DNA of 51,041 nt from Candidatus Hydrogenedentota bacterium (lineage in GTDB: Bacteria > Hydrogenedentota > Hydrogenedentia > Hydrogenedentales > SLHB01): positions 1 to 51,041 of the forward strand of contig JACRLJ010000168.1 in NCBI GenBank assembly GCA_016215105.1, in the 5' to 3' direction. The notes under the pieces are model-generated. The model did not search any database. It was not told the origin of the DNA and was given only the letters and a program-made list of their open reading frames with translations. Each line of letters starts with the position of its first letter. The first letter of the stretch is position 1. This document shows, piece after piece, positions 1-8,319 of this stretch. The position numbers and the translations under genes were made by a program.

Positions 1-6
1 GTCCAC

Positions 7-31
7 GGACGGCGGGGACGCCGTCCCTCCC
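7..31 (-). repeat. REP-like hairpin, family C
   Basis: Perfect 8-bp stem GGACGGCG/CGCCGTCC with loop GGGA, followed by CTCCC. It lies upstream of the first gene. On the minus strand it reads GGGAG followed by the hairpin, the layout of REP elements. It has the same loop and tail as the copies near 6.76, 11.6, 12.06, 13.5, 28.5, 28.6 and 29.66 kb, but a different stem. Confidence 0.7.
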
Positions 32-112
32 GTTCACTCCATCGGAGGTCTTGTTAGAAGCTCTTGGAATGCGGGGAGAGCGCCAGTGATCGCAAGAACG
101 GGGAGAAATCTT

Positions 113-3100
113 ATGTGTCTTAGAACTGTCCTGATGGTGGGCACTGTCGCGGGCGCTTGTCTGCTTCCCGCGGCCGCTGGCTATGGCGAGGAAATGTCAT
201 TCGACAAGATGCGCACTATGTTTCGCGAGACGCCGATGGACGCGCGGCGTTATGTGGGGCCGCTGTTCTGGCTGCACGGCGATGAGAGCAAAGAACGGCT
301 GGAGATGTACGTGGGCAAGGTAGCGGAAGGCGGCAATGGCTGCTTTACGACGGAATCGCGTCCCCATAACGATTGGCTGGGCGAGGGCTGGTTCCGCGAT
401 CTCGGTATTTGTCTGGACGCGGCGAAAAAGCACGACCTCGATGTGTGGATCTTTGACGAGAAATGGTGGCCGAGCGGGGAAGTTGGCGGCAAGGTCCCGC
501 CGGAATACCGGAACAAGAAACTGGTTGCGCAGAAGCGCGAAGTGCTCACTCCCGGCGCCGTGGAAGAGCCCGGTTGCGCCGGCCCGAATTTCATCGCCGT
601 TCTAGCGGGGAAACAGATCGAGAGCGGCATCGAAGGCAGCACGCTCGTTGATCTGGCGGACCACGTGCAGAACGGCGTGCTGCATTGGGCCGCGCCCGAG
701 GGTCACTGGGTCCTGATGCGCTTCACATGGGAAACGGGCGACCTGGTCTTGATTGACGGCGCGAGCAAGGACGCGGTGGACTGGTACCTCAAGACGGTCT
801 ATCAACCGCATTTTGCTCGCTTTGGCGAGGAGTTCGGCAAACGCATTCGCGGCTTCTTCTACGACGAACCCGAAACGCAAGGCGATTGGGGGACGGAAGT
901 AATCCCGGTGCTCAAGGAACGGGGCGTGGACTGGAAGAAGGCCCTCGTGGCGTGGAAGTTCGCGCTCGCGGGAGACGAACAGGCCGCGGCGAAGTATCAG
1001 TACCAGGATGCGCTGGCCGAGGCGTGGGGCCGGACGCTGTACGGCGGCGTCTCGAAGTGGTGCCGCGAGCATAGGGTCGAGTCCATTGGCCATTTCCTTG
1101 AACACCGGAAAGATTATCTTAACCAGAGTCTTTGCGCGGGCAATGTGTTTCAACTCATGAAGTACACGGACATGGGTGGCATAGACGCCGTGTTCGACCA
1201 GTTCGTGATGGGCAAACGGATTGCGCGGGACGCCCCGTGCTGGGAGACGCCGAAGCTGGGGAGTTCGATCTCGCACGCCTATGGCAAGCGCGACGATTTG
1301 GCGATGGTCGAGATTTTCGGCGCTCGCGGACAGAATCTCACCTACCCGGAGATGAAATGGTGGGCGGACCACATGTTTGTCTCGGGAGTCAATTTCCTGA
1401 TCCCGCATTCCTTCAACCCGCGCGCGCCGTTCGATTCGGATTGTCCTCCTTACTTCTACAACGGAGGATTTGAGCCGCGCTTCCCGTTGTACCGGGTATG
1501 GGCGGACTATGCGAGCCGGCTTAGTACGATGCTCCAAGGCGGCCGGCACGTGTGCCCCGTGGCGGTTCTCTTTCTTGGGGGTAGCGCGCACGTTGGCAAA
1601 GCCGTAACGCCTGAGGAGTTGACCGACGCCATCCAGGATTCGCTGTACGATTGCGACTGGATTCCGTATGAAGTGTTCGAGAAGGACATGCAGATTACGT
1701 CCGCCAGCCTGGCTTTGCGCGAAGAGCGCTACCAGGCGCTCATCGTGCCGCCGGTAGAGGTCATCCCGTATCAAACGATGGTGAAGGTACGCGAGTTTTT
1801 TGACAATGGCGGCGTGGTGCTGGGCTATGGCTTCCTGCCGTCAAAATCCGCGACGCCCGGTCATACGGCGGACGAGATCGCCGCATTGCGCGATGCGGTG
1901 TGGGGCAACGCGCAGCCCGGCACAGCGGTGTGCAAGACGAGCGCCAAGGGCGGACGTTCCTTCCTCTTGCCCGAGTCCCCCACTCCCGAGTTGTTTCAGG
2001 AAGTGCTGCAGGGCGCCGCTGGAATACCGCCGGTTGTCGAAACACTGGAGGGAAAGACCGACCATTGGGTTCATGTCCTGCACCGCGTGAAAGCTGGACG
2101 CGACATCTTCTTCATCACGAATCAGAATCACGAGGGGGAACCCCGGCATTTCCGTTTGCGCGTAACTGCGGACGGGGTTCCGGAATGTTGGGATCCGATG
2201 CGCAACGAGATGGCGCCGCTCGTCTTTGAACGTAAGGGCAAGCAAGTCGAATTTGCGCTCACGTTTGAGCCGCTGCAAAGCGCGCTGGTGGTGTTTCGTC
2301 CGGAATCGGCGGCAGGCGCCCAGCCGGTCCCCGGACAGAGGCCCGCTGCCACACTGCAAGTTGCGCGCGACGCCACACCGCCGCAACCACCGTCGCGCCC
2401 GGACGTCAAATCCGACGCCGCACAGAGTCTTGAAGGCGCGTCGTGGATATGGCACACCGAGTCTCTTCAGCCGCCCAACGCGCCGCCGGGCACACGCTAT
2501 TTCCGCAAGACGTTTTCCTTACCCGAAGGCCGCAGCGCGCTCAAGGCAACCTTCATGGGCGCCGCCGACAATGAAATGGTCCTGTTCGTGAACGGTAAGG
2601 AAGCCGGAAACTCCAATGGCTGGCAAACTCCGATCACGGTAGACCTCACCGCGCTCTTGAAAGCGGGAACGAACACGCTCGAGATCGTGGCTAAGAACGG
2701 CGCCGAGGCGCCCAATCCCGCCGGCGTTCTCGGACAGTTACGCGTGACCTTCGCGGAAGGCGCTCCGGTTGTTATCAATACGGACACCACGTGGAAAACG
2801 TTCGCCGTCGCGCCGGACAATTGGATGGCGGATACGTTCGACGATAATGCTTGGACGGCCGCCCGGGTCATGGCGCCGTTTGGCGAGGGGCCCTGGGGCC
2901 GCCCGGCGGACAAGGCTCTGACCTTGAGTCCGGCTGTGGCGGACCCGTTCTACGGCCATTGCGATGTGCCGGCCAATATTGACCTGGCTAAGGTACGCGT
3001 CTATGTTGAGATGGACGATCCGGCTCCGGAAAACGCCGCGCGCATCACCGTGAACGACCAGTATGCGGGCGGTTTCATTGGGCGTCCGTGCCGCGTCGAG

Positions 3101-3190
3101 GTGACTTCGCGACTGAAGTCTGGTACAAATACCTTGCGCATCGAACCATTTGCCCCGAAGTCCGCGCGCTTAGTCTGTTACGCGCCATGA
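113..3190 (+). CDS. Secreted GH106-like glycoside hydrolase (alpha-L-rhamnosidase type)
   Basis: Predicted exported hydrolase of about 1025 aa acting on rhamnose-containing or similar polysaccharide. I chose the ATG at 113 because GGGGAG lies seven bases upstream and a signal peptide follows at once, ending near LPAAAGYG; a GTG at 86 in the same frame is the alternative. The N-terminal half is a barrel-type catalytic region with DEKWWPSG at about residues 115-122 and a later GFFYDEPE motif, both resembling the GH106 group. The last 250 residues form beta-sandwich modules that look like galactose-binding domains, with a FVNGKEAG strand typical of rhamnosidases. Family assignment is from motif memory, and substrate is unproven. 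The next gene (HAD phosphatase) follows on the same strand after 73 bases. Confidence 0.75.
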   Translation: MCLRTVLMVGTVAGACLLPAAAGYGEEMSFDKMRTMFRETPMDARRYVGPLFWLHGDESKERLEMYVGKVAEGGNGCFTTESRPHNDWLGEGWFRDLGICLDAAKKHDLDVWIFDEKWWPSGEVGGKVPPEYRNKKLVAQKREVLTPGAVEEPGCAGPNFIAVLAGKQIESGIEGSTLVDLADHVQNGVLHWAAPEGHWVLMRFTWETGDLVLIDGASKDAVDWYLKTVYQPHFARFGEEFGKRIRGFFYDEPETQGDWGTEVIPVLKERGVDWKKALVAWKFALAGDEQAAAKYQYQDALAEAWGRTLYGGVSKWCREHRVESIGHFLEHRKDYLNQSLCAGNVFQLMKYTDMGGIDAVFDQFVMGKRIARDAPCWETPKLGSSISHAYGKRDDLAMVEIFGARGQNLTYPEMKWWADHMFVSGVNFLIPHSFNPRAPFDSDCPPYFYNGGFEPRFPLYRVWADYASRLSTMLQGGRHVCPVAVLFLGGSAHVGKAVTPEELTDAIQDSLYDCDWIPYEVFEKDMQITSASLALREERYQALIVPPVEVIPYQTMVKVREFFDNGGVVLGYGFLPSKSATPGHTADEIAALRDAVWGNAQPGTAVCKTSAKGGRSFLLPESPTPELFQEVLQGAAGIPPVVETLEGKTDHWVHVLHRVKAGRDIFFITNQNHEGEPRHFRLRVTADGVPECWDPMRNEMAPLVFERKGKQVEFALTFEPLQSALVVFRPESAAGAQPVPGQRPAATLQVARDATPPQPPSRPDVKSDAAQSLEGASWIWHTESLQPPNAPPGTRYFRKTFSLPEGRSALKATFMGAADNEMVLFVNGKEAGNSNGWQTPITVDLTALLKAGTNTLEIVAKNGAEAPNPAGVLGQLRVTFAEGAPVVINTDTTWKTFAVAPDNWMADTFDDNAWTAARVMAPFGEGPWGRPADKALTLSPAVADPFYGHCDVPANIDLAKVRVYVEMDDPAPENAARITVNDQYAGGFIGRPCRVEVTSRLKSGTNTLRIEPFAPKSARLVCYAP

Positions 3191-3263
3191 AGGATTCGTA
3201 ACGGCCGGACATCACATGCCCATGTCTTGCCGCCCATGGATTCGCCGACCGGAGAAGTTATAC

Positions 3264-4211
3264 ATGCCTGACAAGGGCCTCTTCTTACAGAACATCATTG
3301 CGATCATTTGGGACTTTGATCGCACGTTGTCGCCGTACTACATGCAGAAGCCGCTATTCGATGAGTACGGCATTGACGAGGCGGCGTTCTGGGCGGAAGT
3401 CAACGCGCTTCCGCAGTATTACGCGAAGGCGGGCATCCATGTCCCGCCCGATACCTGTTACCTCGGGCACCTGCTCTCCTATGTCCAAAGCGGACGTTTC
3501 CCCGGATTGACCAACGCGAAGCTTCGCGAGTTGGGGGCAAATATCGAATTCTTTCCCGGCGTGCCGGAGATTTTCGACCGCCTGAAGGCCATACTCGATG
3601 CGCCGCCGTTTCGGGAGGGCGATCTCCGCCTTGAACACTACGTCGTGAGCACGGGCTTGGCGGAGATGATTCGGGGATCGCGCATCGCGTCGCGGCTCGA
3701 TGGGATTTGGGCTTCGGAATTCATCGAGTGTCCCGCGCGTCCGCACACGGATCTTACCCGTACCCCGGAGCACGGCGTTATCACCCAGATCGCCAACTTC
3801 TCCGACAATACGACGAAGACTCGGGCGCTGTTCGAGATCAATAAGGGCGTGAATAAGACCGACATCTCGGTTAACGACATGATTCCGGAATCGGAGCGCC
3901 GCGTGCCGTTCAAGAACATGATCTACATCGCCGACGGCCCGAGTGACATACCTTCGTTTTCCGTCGTGCGCAAGTATGGCGGAATGGCCTATGCGGTTTA
4001 CGGCGGGGAGTCAAACGAGCAGTTCCGGCAAGTCGAGTCCCTGGCAGAGACGGATCGTGTCCAAGCGTTCGGCCCCGCCGATTACCATGAGGGCAGCCAC
4101 ACCGACAAATGGCTGCAACTGCAGGTTGAAAAGATGGCGCAACGGATCATGCGCGAACGGCAGAAGGCGCTGGAAAGCCGGCTAGGACGCGGGCCCATGC
4201 ACATCGAATAA
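3264..4211 (+). CDS. HAD-superfamily hydrolase (phosphatase)
   Basis: Cytoplasmic haloacid-dehalogenase-fold hydrolase of 315 aa, probably a phosphatase on an unknown phosphorylated metabolite. Motif I is DFDRT near the N-terminus (nucleophile and acid/base Asp). A VVST stretch fits motif II and YIADGPSD fits the metal-binding motif IV. The start at 3264 is preferred over the ATG at 3216 because GGAGAAG lies nine bases before it and the extra 16 residues do not look conserved. Its 3' end overlaps the convergent PfkB kinase gene by 30 bases, so the two messages are antisense at their ends. Family is clear; substrate is not. Confidence 0.85.
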   Translation: MPDKGLFLQNIIAIIWDFDRTLSPYYMQKPLFDEYGIDEAAFWAEVNALPQYYAKAGIHVPPDTCYLGHLLSYVQSGRFPGLTNAKLRELGANIEFFPGVPEIFDRLKAILDAPPFREGDLRLEHYVVSTGLAEMIRGSRIASRLDGIWASEFIECPARPHTDLTRTPEHGVITQIANFSDNTTKTRALFEINKGVNKTDISVNDMIPESERRVPFKNMIYIADGPSDIPSFSVVRKYGGMAYAVYGGESNEQFRQVESLAETDRVQAFGPADYHEGSHTDKWLQLQVEKMAQRIMRERQKALESRLGRGPMHIE

Positions 4212-5180
4212 GGGGTCGCCGGGCCATATTGGACCGCGCGCCGCGAGCGCTGGAAAATGCGAGCGCGGGTCAGCCAGATAGGCTTTCGCCTCGGCTAGCC
4301 GCCCTATCCCGGAGTAGCGCGCATTGACGCCCGCGACCGCGGCTCCGCAGGCCAACGCCGTCACGGGATCGTCGTAGGTCAACAGCCCCCACAAGAATCC
4401 CGCCGAAAAACTGTCTCCACATCCGGTGGTGTCCGCAATCTTGTCCTGTGGAAGCACGCCGAGGTCCACAGCATAGTAGGCGCCGTCTTTCCGGTGAACG
4501 AGCAACGCGCCGTCCGGTCCCAACGTGATCACCACGGCCCGCGGCCCCGCAGCGCATATCGTCCGCGCGGCGCGAAGGAAGTCGGTTCGGTTCGCGGGTT
4601 TCGGTTCGAGCATGGCGGCCACTTCGAATTCGTTGCATTGCAGGATGTCCACATGCGGCGCCCACTCCGCCCAATCGCGAAAACCGACGATCTCCCGTTT
4701 CCCTTCGGCGTCGAATCGGGAAATGATTTGGTGTACGTCCAGCGATATCACACCACGGTCGGCGTTCCGAAATGCCTTGAAGGCCGGCAAGTCGAATTCC
4801 GTCCCGTTAATGAAATTGATATGGACCGCGTCGCAATCCATCACCCCGGACAGCGCATCCAGGTCAAACGGCGGCATCCGATTCAGGATACGCTCGTCGC
4901 GCCACGATGCGGTTTTCCATGTGAGCTGCACATGCGTGAAGGGCTCCGGGCAGCGCGTCAGGCCAGTCGTATCCACATGCGGAAGGCGCCGGAACTGATT
5001 CAGTGCGGCCTGATACCGATCCGCGCCGAGCCTCGACACCGGCGCGAGGCAATCGGCGTCGTTCAAGATGCTAGAGAACGCCGAAGCGTTGTACAGGATA
5101 CCGCCGAAGCTCTCGCTTCGAGTCCCGTCCAACGCGATAATCTCGTCGAAACAAACTGCTCCAAGTAGGCCGATCTTCAT
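4182..5180 (-). CDS. PfkB-family carbohydrate kinase
   Basis: Sugar or nucleoside kinase of 332 aa in the ribokinase/PfkB superfamily, transferring phosphate from ATP to a sugar hydroxyl in the cytoplasm. The C-terminal PfkB signature DTTGCGDSFSAGF is intact, with the catalytic base expected at Asp256. An early FGGILYNAS stretch matches the N-terminal substrate-binding region, and VITLGPDGALL is the usual ATP-side strand. It is convergent with the HAD phosphatase gene, overlapping it by 30 bases, so kinase and phosphatase are not in one operon although both handle phosphorylated small molecules. The exact sugar cannot be told from sequence alone. Confidence 0.88.
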   Translation of the reverse strand: MKIGLLGAVCFDEIIALDGTRSESFGGILYNASAFSSILNDADCLAPVSRLGADRYQAALNQFRRLPHVDTTGLTRCPEPFTHVQLTWKTASWRDERILNRMPPFDLDALSGVMDCDAVHINFINGTEFDLPAFKAFRNADRGVISLDVHQIISRFDAEGKREIVGFRDWAEWAPHVDILQCNEFEVAAMLEPKPANRTDFLRAARTICAAGPRAVVITLGPDGALLVHRKDGAYYAVDLGVLPQDKIADTTGCGDSFSAGFLWGLLTYDDPVTALACGAAVAGVNARYSGIGRLAEAKAYLADPRSHFPALAARGPIWPGDPLFDVHGPAS

Positions 5181-5318
5181 GATGCGCGAGTGTAGCGTTT
5201 CGTGACTTGAAATCCAAACGGGCGAATTTGATGCCGCACGGGCCGACGACTAGAATGCTGCGATTGAGTCTTAGCTCGGGTAGACGAATCACACTGCCAT
5301 GATGGCGGAAGGCATGAC

Positions 5319-6380
5319 ATGGGAGTCGTACTGGTTACGGGGTCGGCCGGACTCATTGGCGGCGAGACCGTGCGCCGTTTTGCGCGCGAGGGGTATACGG
5401 TCGCAGGGGTGGACAACGATATGCGCGCGTACTTCTTTGGCGCGGAAGGCTCTACAAAGTGGGCACTCGAACGCCACATCGCCGATATCCCGAGCTATCG
5501 TCACCACGCTGCGGATATTCGTGATTTCGCGGCGCTCGGCCGAGTCTTCGAGGAGTACGCCGGCGAGATCGAGTTAGTGGTCCACACCGCGGCCCAACCG
5601 AGCCACGATTGGGCCGCGCGCGAACCCCTGACCGATTTCGGCGTCAACGCGGTGGGCACGCTCAACTTGCTCGAGCTCACGCGCCAGCACTGCCCGAATG
5701 CCCCGTTCATTTTCACGTCGACGAACAAGGTCTACGGCGACACACCGAACGCGCTCCCGCTCGTCGAACGCGACACCCGTTGGGAAGTGGCGGAGTCTCA
5801 TCCCTACGCCGCACACGGCATCGACGAAACGATGTCGATCGATCAGACCAAGCACTCCGTTTTCGGCGCGTCGAAGGTCGCCGCGGATGTGATGGTTCAG
5901 GAGTACGGGAAATACTTCGGTATGAAGACGGCGTTGTTCCGGGGCGGCTGCCTCACCGGCCCGGGGCATTCCGGAGCGGAGCTACACGGGTTCCTGTCGT
6001 ATCTCATGAAATGCGCCATGACAGGGCGCGAGTACCGCATCTTCGGATACAAGGGAAAGCAGGTGCGCGACAATATCCATTCGAGCGATTTAGTCGAATG
6101 CTTCTGGCAGGTCTTCAAGGCCCCCCGTTCCGGCGAGGTCTACAACATGGGCGGCAGCCGCCATAGCAACTGCTCGATGATGGAGGCTATCGCCCTCTGC
6201 GAAGAAATTGCCGGAAAGAAGATGAACACCACCTACGTCGACGACAACCGCGTCGGCGATCATATCTGGTGGATCAGCGACGTCCGCCGTTTCCAGTCCC
6301 ACTATCCCAACTGGAAATATCAATACGACCTGCGCGCGCTCATGGAAGAAATCTACCGCGGATTTGAAGGTCGGGTTTGA
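5319..6380 (+). CDS. NAD-dependent epimerase, CDP-paratose 2-epimerase-like SDR
   Basis: Extended short-chain dehydrogenase/reductase of 353 aa, most like CDP-paratose/CDP-tyvelose 2-epimerases, so probably acting on a nucleotide sugar for surface glycans. The NAD-binding glycine motif GSAGLIG is at residues 8-14 and STNKVYG at 134-140. The catalytic YxxxK position reads FGASK at 182-186: Lys is kept but Tyr is replaced by Phe. The downstream KQVRDNIHS stretch is typical of this subgroup. GGAAGG upstream supports the ATG at 5319. It is divergent from the PfkB kinase. From memory the Phe variant occurs in related sequences, so it may define a subfamily and not an inactive enzyme. Confidence 0.85.
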   Translation: MGVVLVTGSAGLIGGETVRRFAREGYTVAGVDNDMRAYFFGAEGSTKWALERHIADIPSYRHHAADIRDFAALGRVFEEYAGEIELVVHTAAQPSHDWAAREPLTDFGVNAVGTLNLLELTRQHCPNAPFIFTSTNKVYGDTPNALPLVERDTRWEVAESHPYAAHGIDETMSIDQTKHSVFGASKVAADVMVQEYGKYFGMKTALFRGGCLTGPGHSGAELHGFLSYLMKCAMTGREYRIFGYKGKQVRDNIHSSDLVECFWQVFKAPRSGEVYNMGGSRHSNCSMMEAIALCEEIAGKKMNTTYVDDNRVGDHIWWISDVRRFQSHYPNWKYQYDLRALMEEIYRGFEGRV

Positions 6381-6413
6381 GCATTCGGATGCGTACGACG
6401 CACTGCGACGGAC

Positions 6414-6434
6414 GGCGGCCACGGTCGCCCTATC
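6414..6434 (-). repeat. Possible degenerate REP-like hairpin
   Basis: Weak 6-bp stem GGCGGC/GTCGCC with one wobble pair, loop CACG, followed by CTATC. It sits 33 bases after the epimerase stop. It may be a decayed member of the hairpin families but could be chance in GC-rich sequence. Confidence 0.25.
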
Positions 6435-6456
6435 ACTACTATTACAAAACCATGAC

Positions 6457-6485
6457 TTGACAATTCTTCTCCTCCATGCCAACAT
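6457..6485 (+). promoter_or_regulatory. Candidate sigma-70-type promoter for the 32-codon ORF
   Basis: A perfect -35 TTGACA at 6457-6462 is followed after 17 bases by CAACAT, which matches three of six -10 positions. It would start transcription about 45 bases before the small ORF at 6540. The -10 is poor, so this is only a candidate. Confidence 0.35.
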
Positions 6486-6539
6486 CAATCTCATCCGGAT
6501 AGTGCGCGAGGTTCAACCCAGAAATAGGAGGACCCAACG

Positions 6540-6638
6540 ATGACTTCCTGGAATCAGTTGTTTCAGAATTGGCATGCGTTTTTGGCGTTCCTGATAACTT
6601 TGTTGGATGCGTTCCTGCGTATTGGGTTGCGGTCGTAA
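6540..6638 (+). CDS. Small hydrophobic peptide, 32 aa
   Basis: Unrecognised small ORF with an ideal ribosome-binding site: AGGAGG at 6526-6531, eight bases before the ATG. The peptide starts MTSWNQLFQNW and continues with an amphipathic or membrane-inserting stretch rich in Leu, Phe, Ala and Ile (LAFLITLLDAFLRIG). It looks like a membrane-associated micropeptide or a leader peptide. A TTGACA box lies about 80 bases upstream. No homologue is recognised. Strong SD and hydrophobic pattern support it; the short length keeps confidence moderate. Confidence 0.5.
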   Translation: MTSWNQLFQNWHAFLAFLITLLDAFLRIGLRS

Positions 6639-6760
6639 GCGGATACACGTAGCCTCAGTTCAAGCCTGTAAAAGGCTGGTGTGGCGGGCGGCCTGTGTAT
6701 GAGCGTCTTTCTAATCGGGAAGAAATGAAGCCCACTAACAGGAACTTATGCTGTTGCCCC

Positions 6761-6785
6761 GGCGGCTGAGGACAGCCGCCCTCCC
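6761..6785 (-). repeat. REP-like hairpin, family B
   Basis: Perfect 8-bp stem GGCGGCTG/CAGCCGCC, loop AGGA, tail CTCCC. Compared with family A one base pair of the stem is exchanged on both sides (A-T to C-G), a compensatory change. It lies between the 32-codon ORF and the lipoprotein promoter. Confidence 0.75.
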
Positions 6786-6864
6786 ATTCGCCCCGACGTG
6801 CGTCTTGTGAGAGTTTCTACAGAGAATCATTCCAATTCTCTGACGCTGTCCAATTCCCTCGCAC

Positions 6865-6893
6865 TTGACAGTTTCCCTTCACGGGTCTATCAT
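6865..6893 (+). promoter_or_regulatory. Strong sigma-70-type promoter for the lipoprotein pair
   Basis: TTGACA at 6865-6870, a 17-base spacer, and TATCAT at 6888-6893 (five of six consensus bases). The expected transcript start near 6900 leaves an 84-base leader before the first lipoprotein. This is the best-looking promoter in the window. Confidence 0.7.
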
Positions 6894-6957
6894 TCTGCTA
6901 ACACGACCAAAGGGGGATCACAAAAACCCCACTTGCGTTCGAGACAACCACAGAACG

Positions 6958-7068
6958 GGTGTACTTAACATGAGGGGATCGTCATGACACAGCGTCTGAA
7001 TTACAGTTGTCGAGACCTTGCGTATGCGGCGGTGGGCTTGTTCGGAGTGTTAACCCTCGCGGGGTGCC
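6958..7068 (+). repeat. Conserved leader plus signal-peptide block, copy 1
   Basis: About 110 bases around the first lipoprotein start are nearly identical to 8209-8319. The block holds the ribosome-binding region, a five-codon mini-ORF (MRGSS) whose TGA overlaps the real ATG, and the signal peptide up to the lipobox. Similarity falls sharply beyond the lipobox Cys. Confidence 0.8.
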
Positions 7069-8192
7069 CGCAACCGCCCAATTCCGGATGGACCTATTCG
7101 CTGGGTGATTCTTGGTCCTACGCCATCGGTGTTGAACAGATGTCGGATGGTGGCTTTGTACTTGGCGGAACCTTGGTGGGCGGCGAATACGACAACCCAG
7201 TCGGCATGACGCTGACACGGACCGACGCGCACGGCGCACTGGTCTGGACCAAGTCCTACCCCGGTGACGGCTACGCGAAGGCCAACGCGATGCAACGCAC
7301 CTCGGACGGTGGATTTGTGCTTGCAGGATGGAGCGGCGACGTGCTAAAAACGGACGTGGACGGGGTTGTCGAGTGGAGCAAGCGTATCAATTCCAAAGCG
7401 GATTTGCACGCCGTACGCCAGACCGCCGATGGAGGCTACATTTTCGCGGGCAACATCAGCTCGGAGGGATTGTTTCAGGGTTGGTCCGGCGCGTACGCGG
7501 CCAAGACCGATGCCCAGGGAACTGTCGTTTGGGAGGAAACGTTCATCGACAGTGGTGGTCTTGGATGGGGCGACACCGTGGCCTACGCAGTAGTTGAAAT
7601 CAGCGGCGGAGGCTTTCTTCTTTGTGGCGATATCAATGACGGCGGCTATAGCGAAACTGGACAATTGATGTTTCTCGTTCGCATCGGCGCCAATGGCGAT
7701 CTCGTCTGGGACAAAACCCTTGGCCGGTGGGGTGAGGCCGCTTATGCGGCGGTGGAAAAGGACGACGGGACCTTCCTGATCGCGGGCGCCGGCAGCAAAT
7801 CCCGCAGGCTGAGAGACAGTGAAGAGTTGTACGTCATCTGTGTGGATTCGAATGGCAATCTGATATGGCAGACCTATGGCGACCAAGCGGAAGTCTCAGC
7901 GATTGTTCTTCTCCCGGACGGGAGCTTCGCGGTGTCCGGAGGCGGAAGCTACCTCGCACGGTTCGACACCCAAGGCACGGAGTTGTGGACTCGGGAGTAC
8001 CACAATGACGCTGGAATTCCTAGGCGCCTGTTACCGTTTCCAGGTGGCGGCAACGAGGCCCTCATCAGCACGGCCAACGGAGGTTTCGCCTTGGCGGGTT
8101 TCGTCTGGACAGATAATGACATCATGTCTCTGGACTTTCATAGGCGCGGTTATTTGGTCGTGACTGATTCTGCCGGAAATCCTGTCGATTAA
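6984..8192 (+). CDS. Lipoprotein with beta-propeller-like repeats, paralogue 1
   Basis: Exported lipoprotein of 402 aa. A signal peptide ends in the lipobox LAGC with Cys28 as lipid attachment site. The mature part consists of repeated blades of the form TSDGGFVLAG (variants TADGGYIFAG, DDGTFLIAG) alternating with DxxGxxxW strands. This resembles the delta-60 or WD-like repeat proteins seen in environmental bacteria and probably folds as a beta-propeller. Function is unknown; a surface binding or scaffold role is a guess. The next gene is a paralogue on the same strand 42 bases on, and a strong promoter lies at 6865. Confidence 0.8.
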   Translation: MTQRLNYSCRDLAYAAVGLFGVLTLAGCPQPPNSGWTYSLGDSWSYAIGVEQMSDGGFVLGGTLVGGEYDNPVGMTLTRTDAHGALVWTKSYPGDGYAKANAMQRTSDGGFVLAGWSGDVLKTDVDGVVEWSKRINSKADLHAVRQTADGGYIFAGNISSEGLFQGWSGAYAAKTDAQGTVVWEETFIDSGGLGWGDTVAYAVVEISGGGFLLCGDINDGGYSETGQLMFLVRIGANGDLVWDKTLGRWGEAAYAAVEKDDGTFLIAGAGSKSRRLRDSEELYVICVDSNGNLIWQTYGDQAEVSAIVLLPDGSFAVSGGGSYLARFDTQGTELWTREYHNDAGIPRRLLPFPGGGNEALISTANGGFALAGFVWTDNDIMSLDFHRRGYLVVTDSAGNPVD

Positions 8193-8208
8193 TCGCGCTG
8201 TTGAATCT

Positions 8209-8319
8209 GGTGTACTTAGCATGAGGGGCTTGTCATGACACATCGTCTGAATTACAGTTGTCGAATCCTTGCGTACGCGGCGGTGGGCTTGTTCGAGGTG
8301 TTAACCCTCGCGGGATGCC
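8209..8319 (+). repeat. Conserved leader plus signal-peptide block, copy 2
   Basis: Second copy of the block at 6958-7068, with the mini-ORF MRGLS ending in TGA that overlaps the ATG. Roughly nine of ten bases match, whereas the mature protein regions are much more diverged. Confidence 0.8.

Noticed and set aside
602-1774. Long open frame of 390 codons on the minus strand inside the GH106-like gene
   Set aside because: It lies wholly within a convincing plus-strand gene, has Arg/His-rich composition typical of antisense frames in GC-rich DNA, and has no motif or ribosome-binding site.
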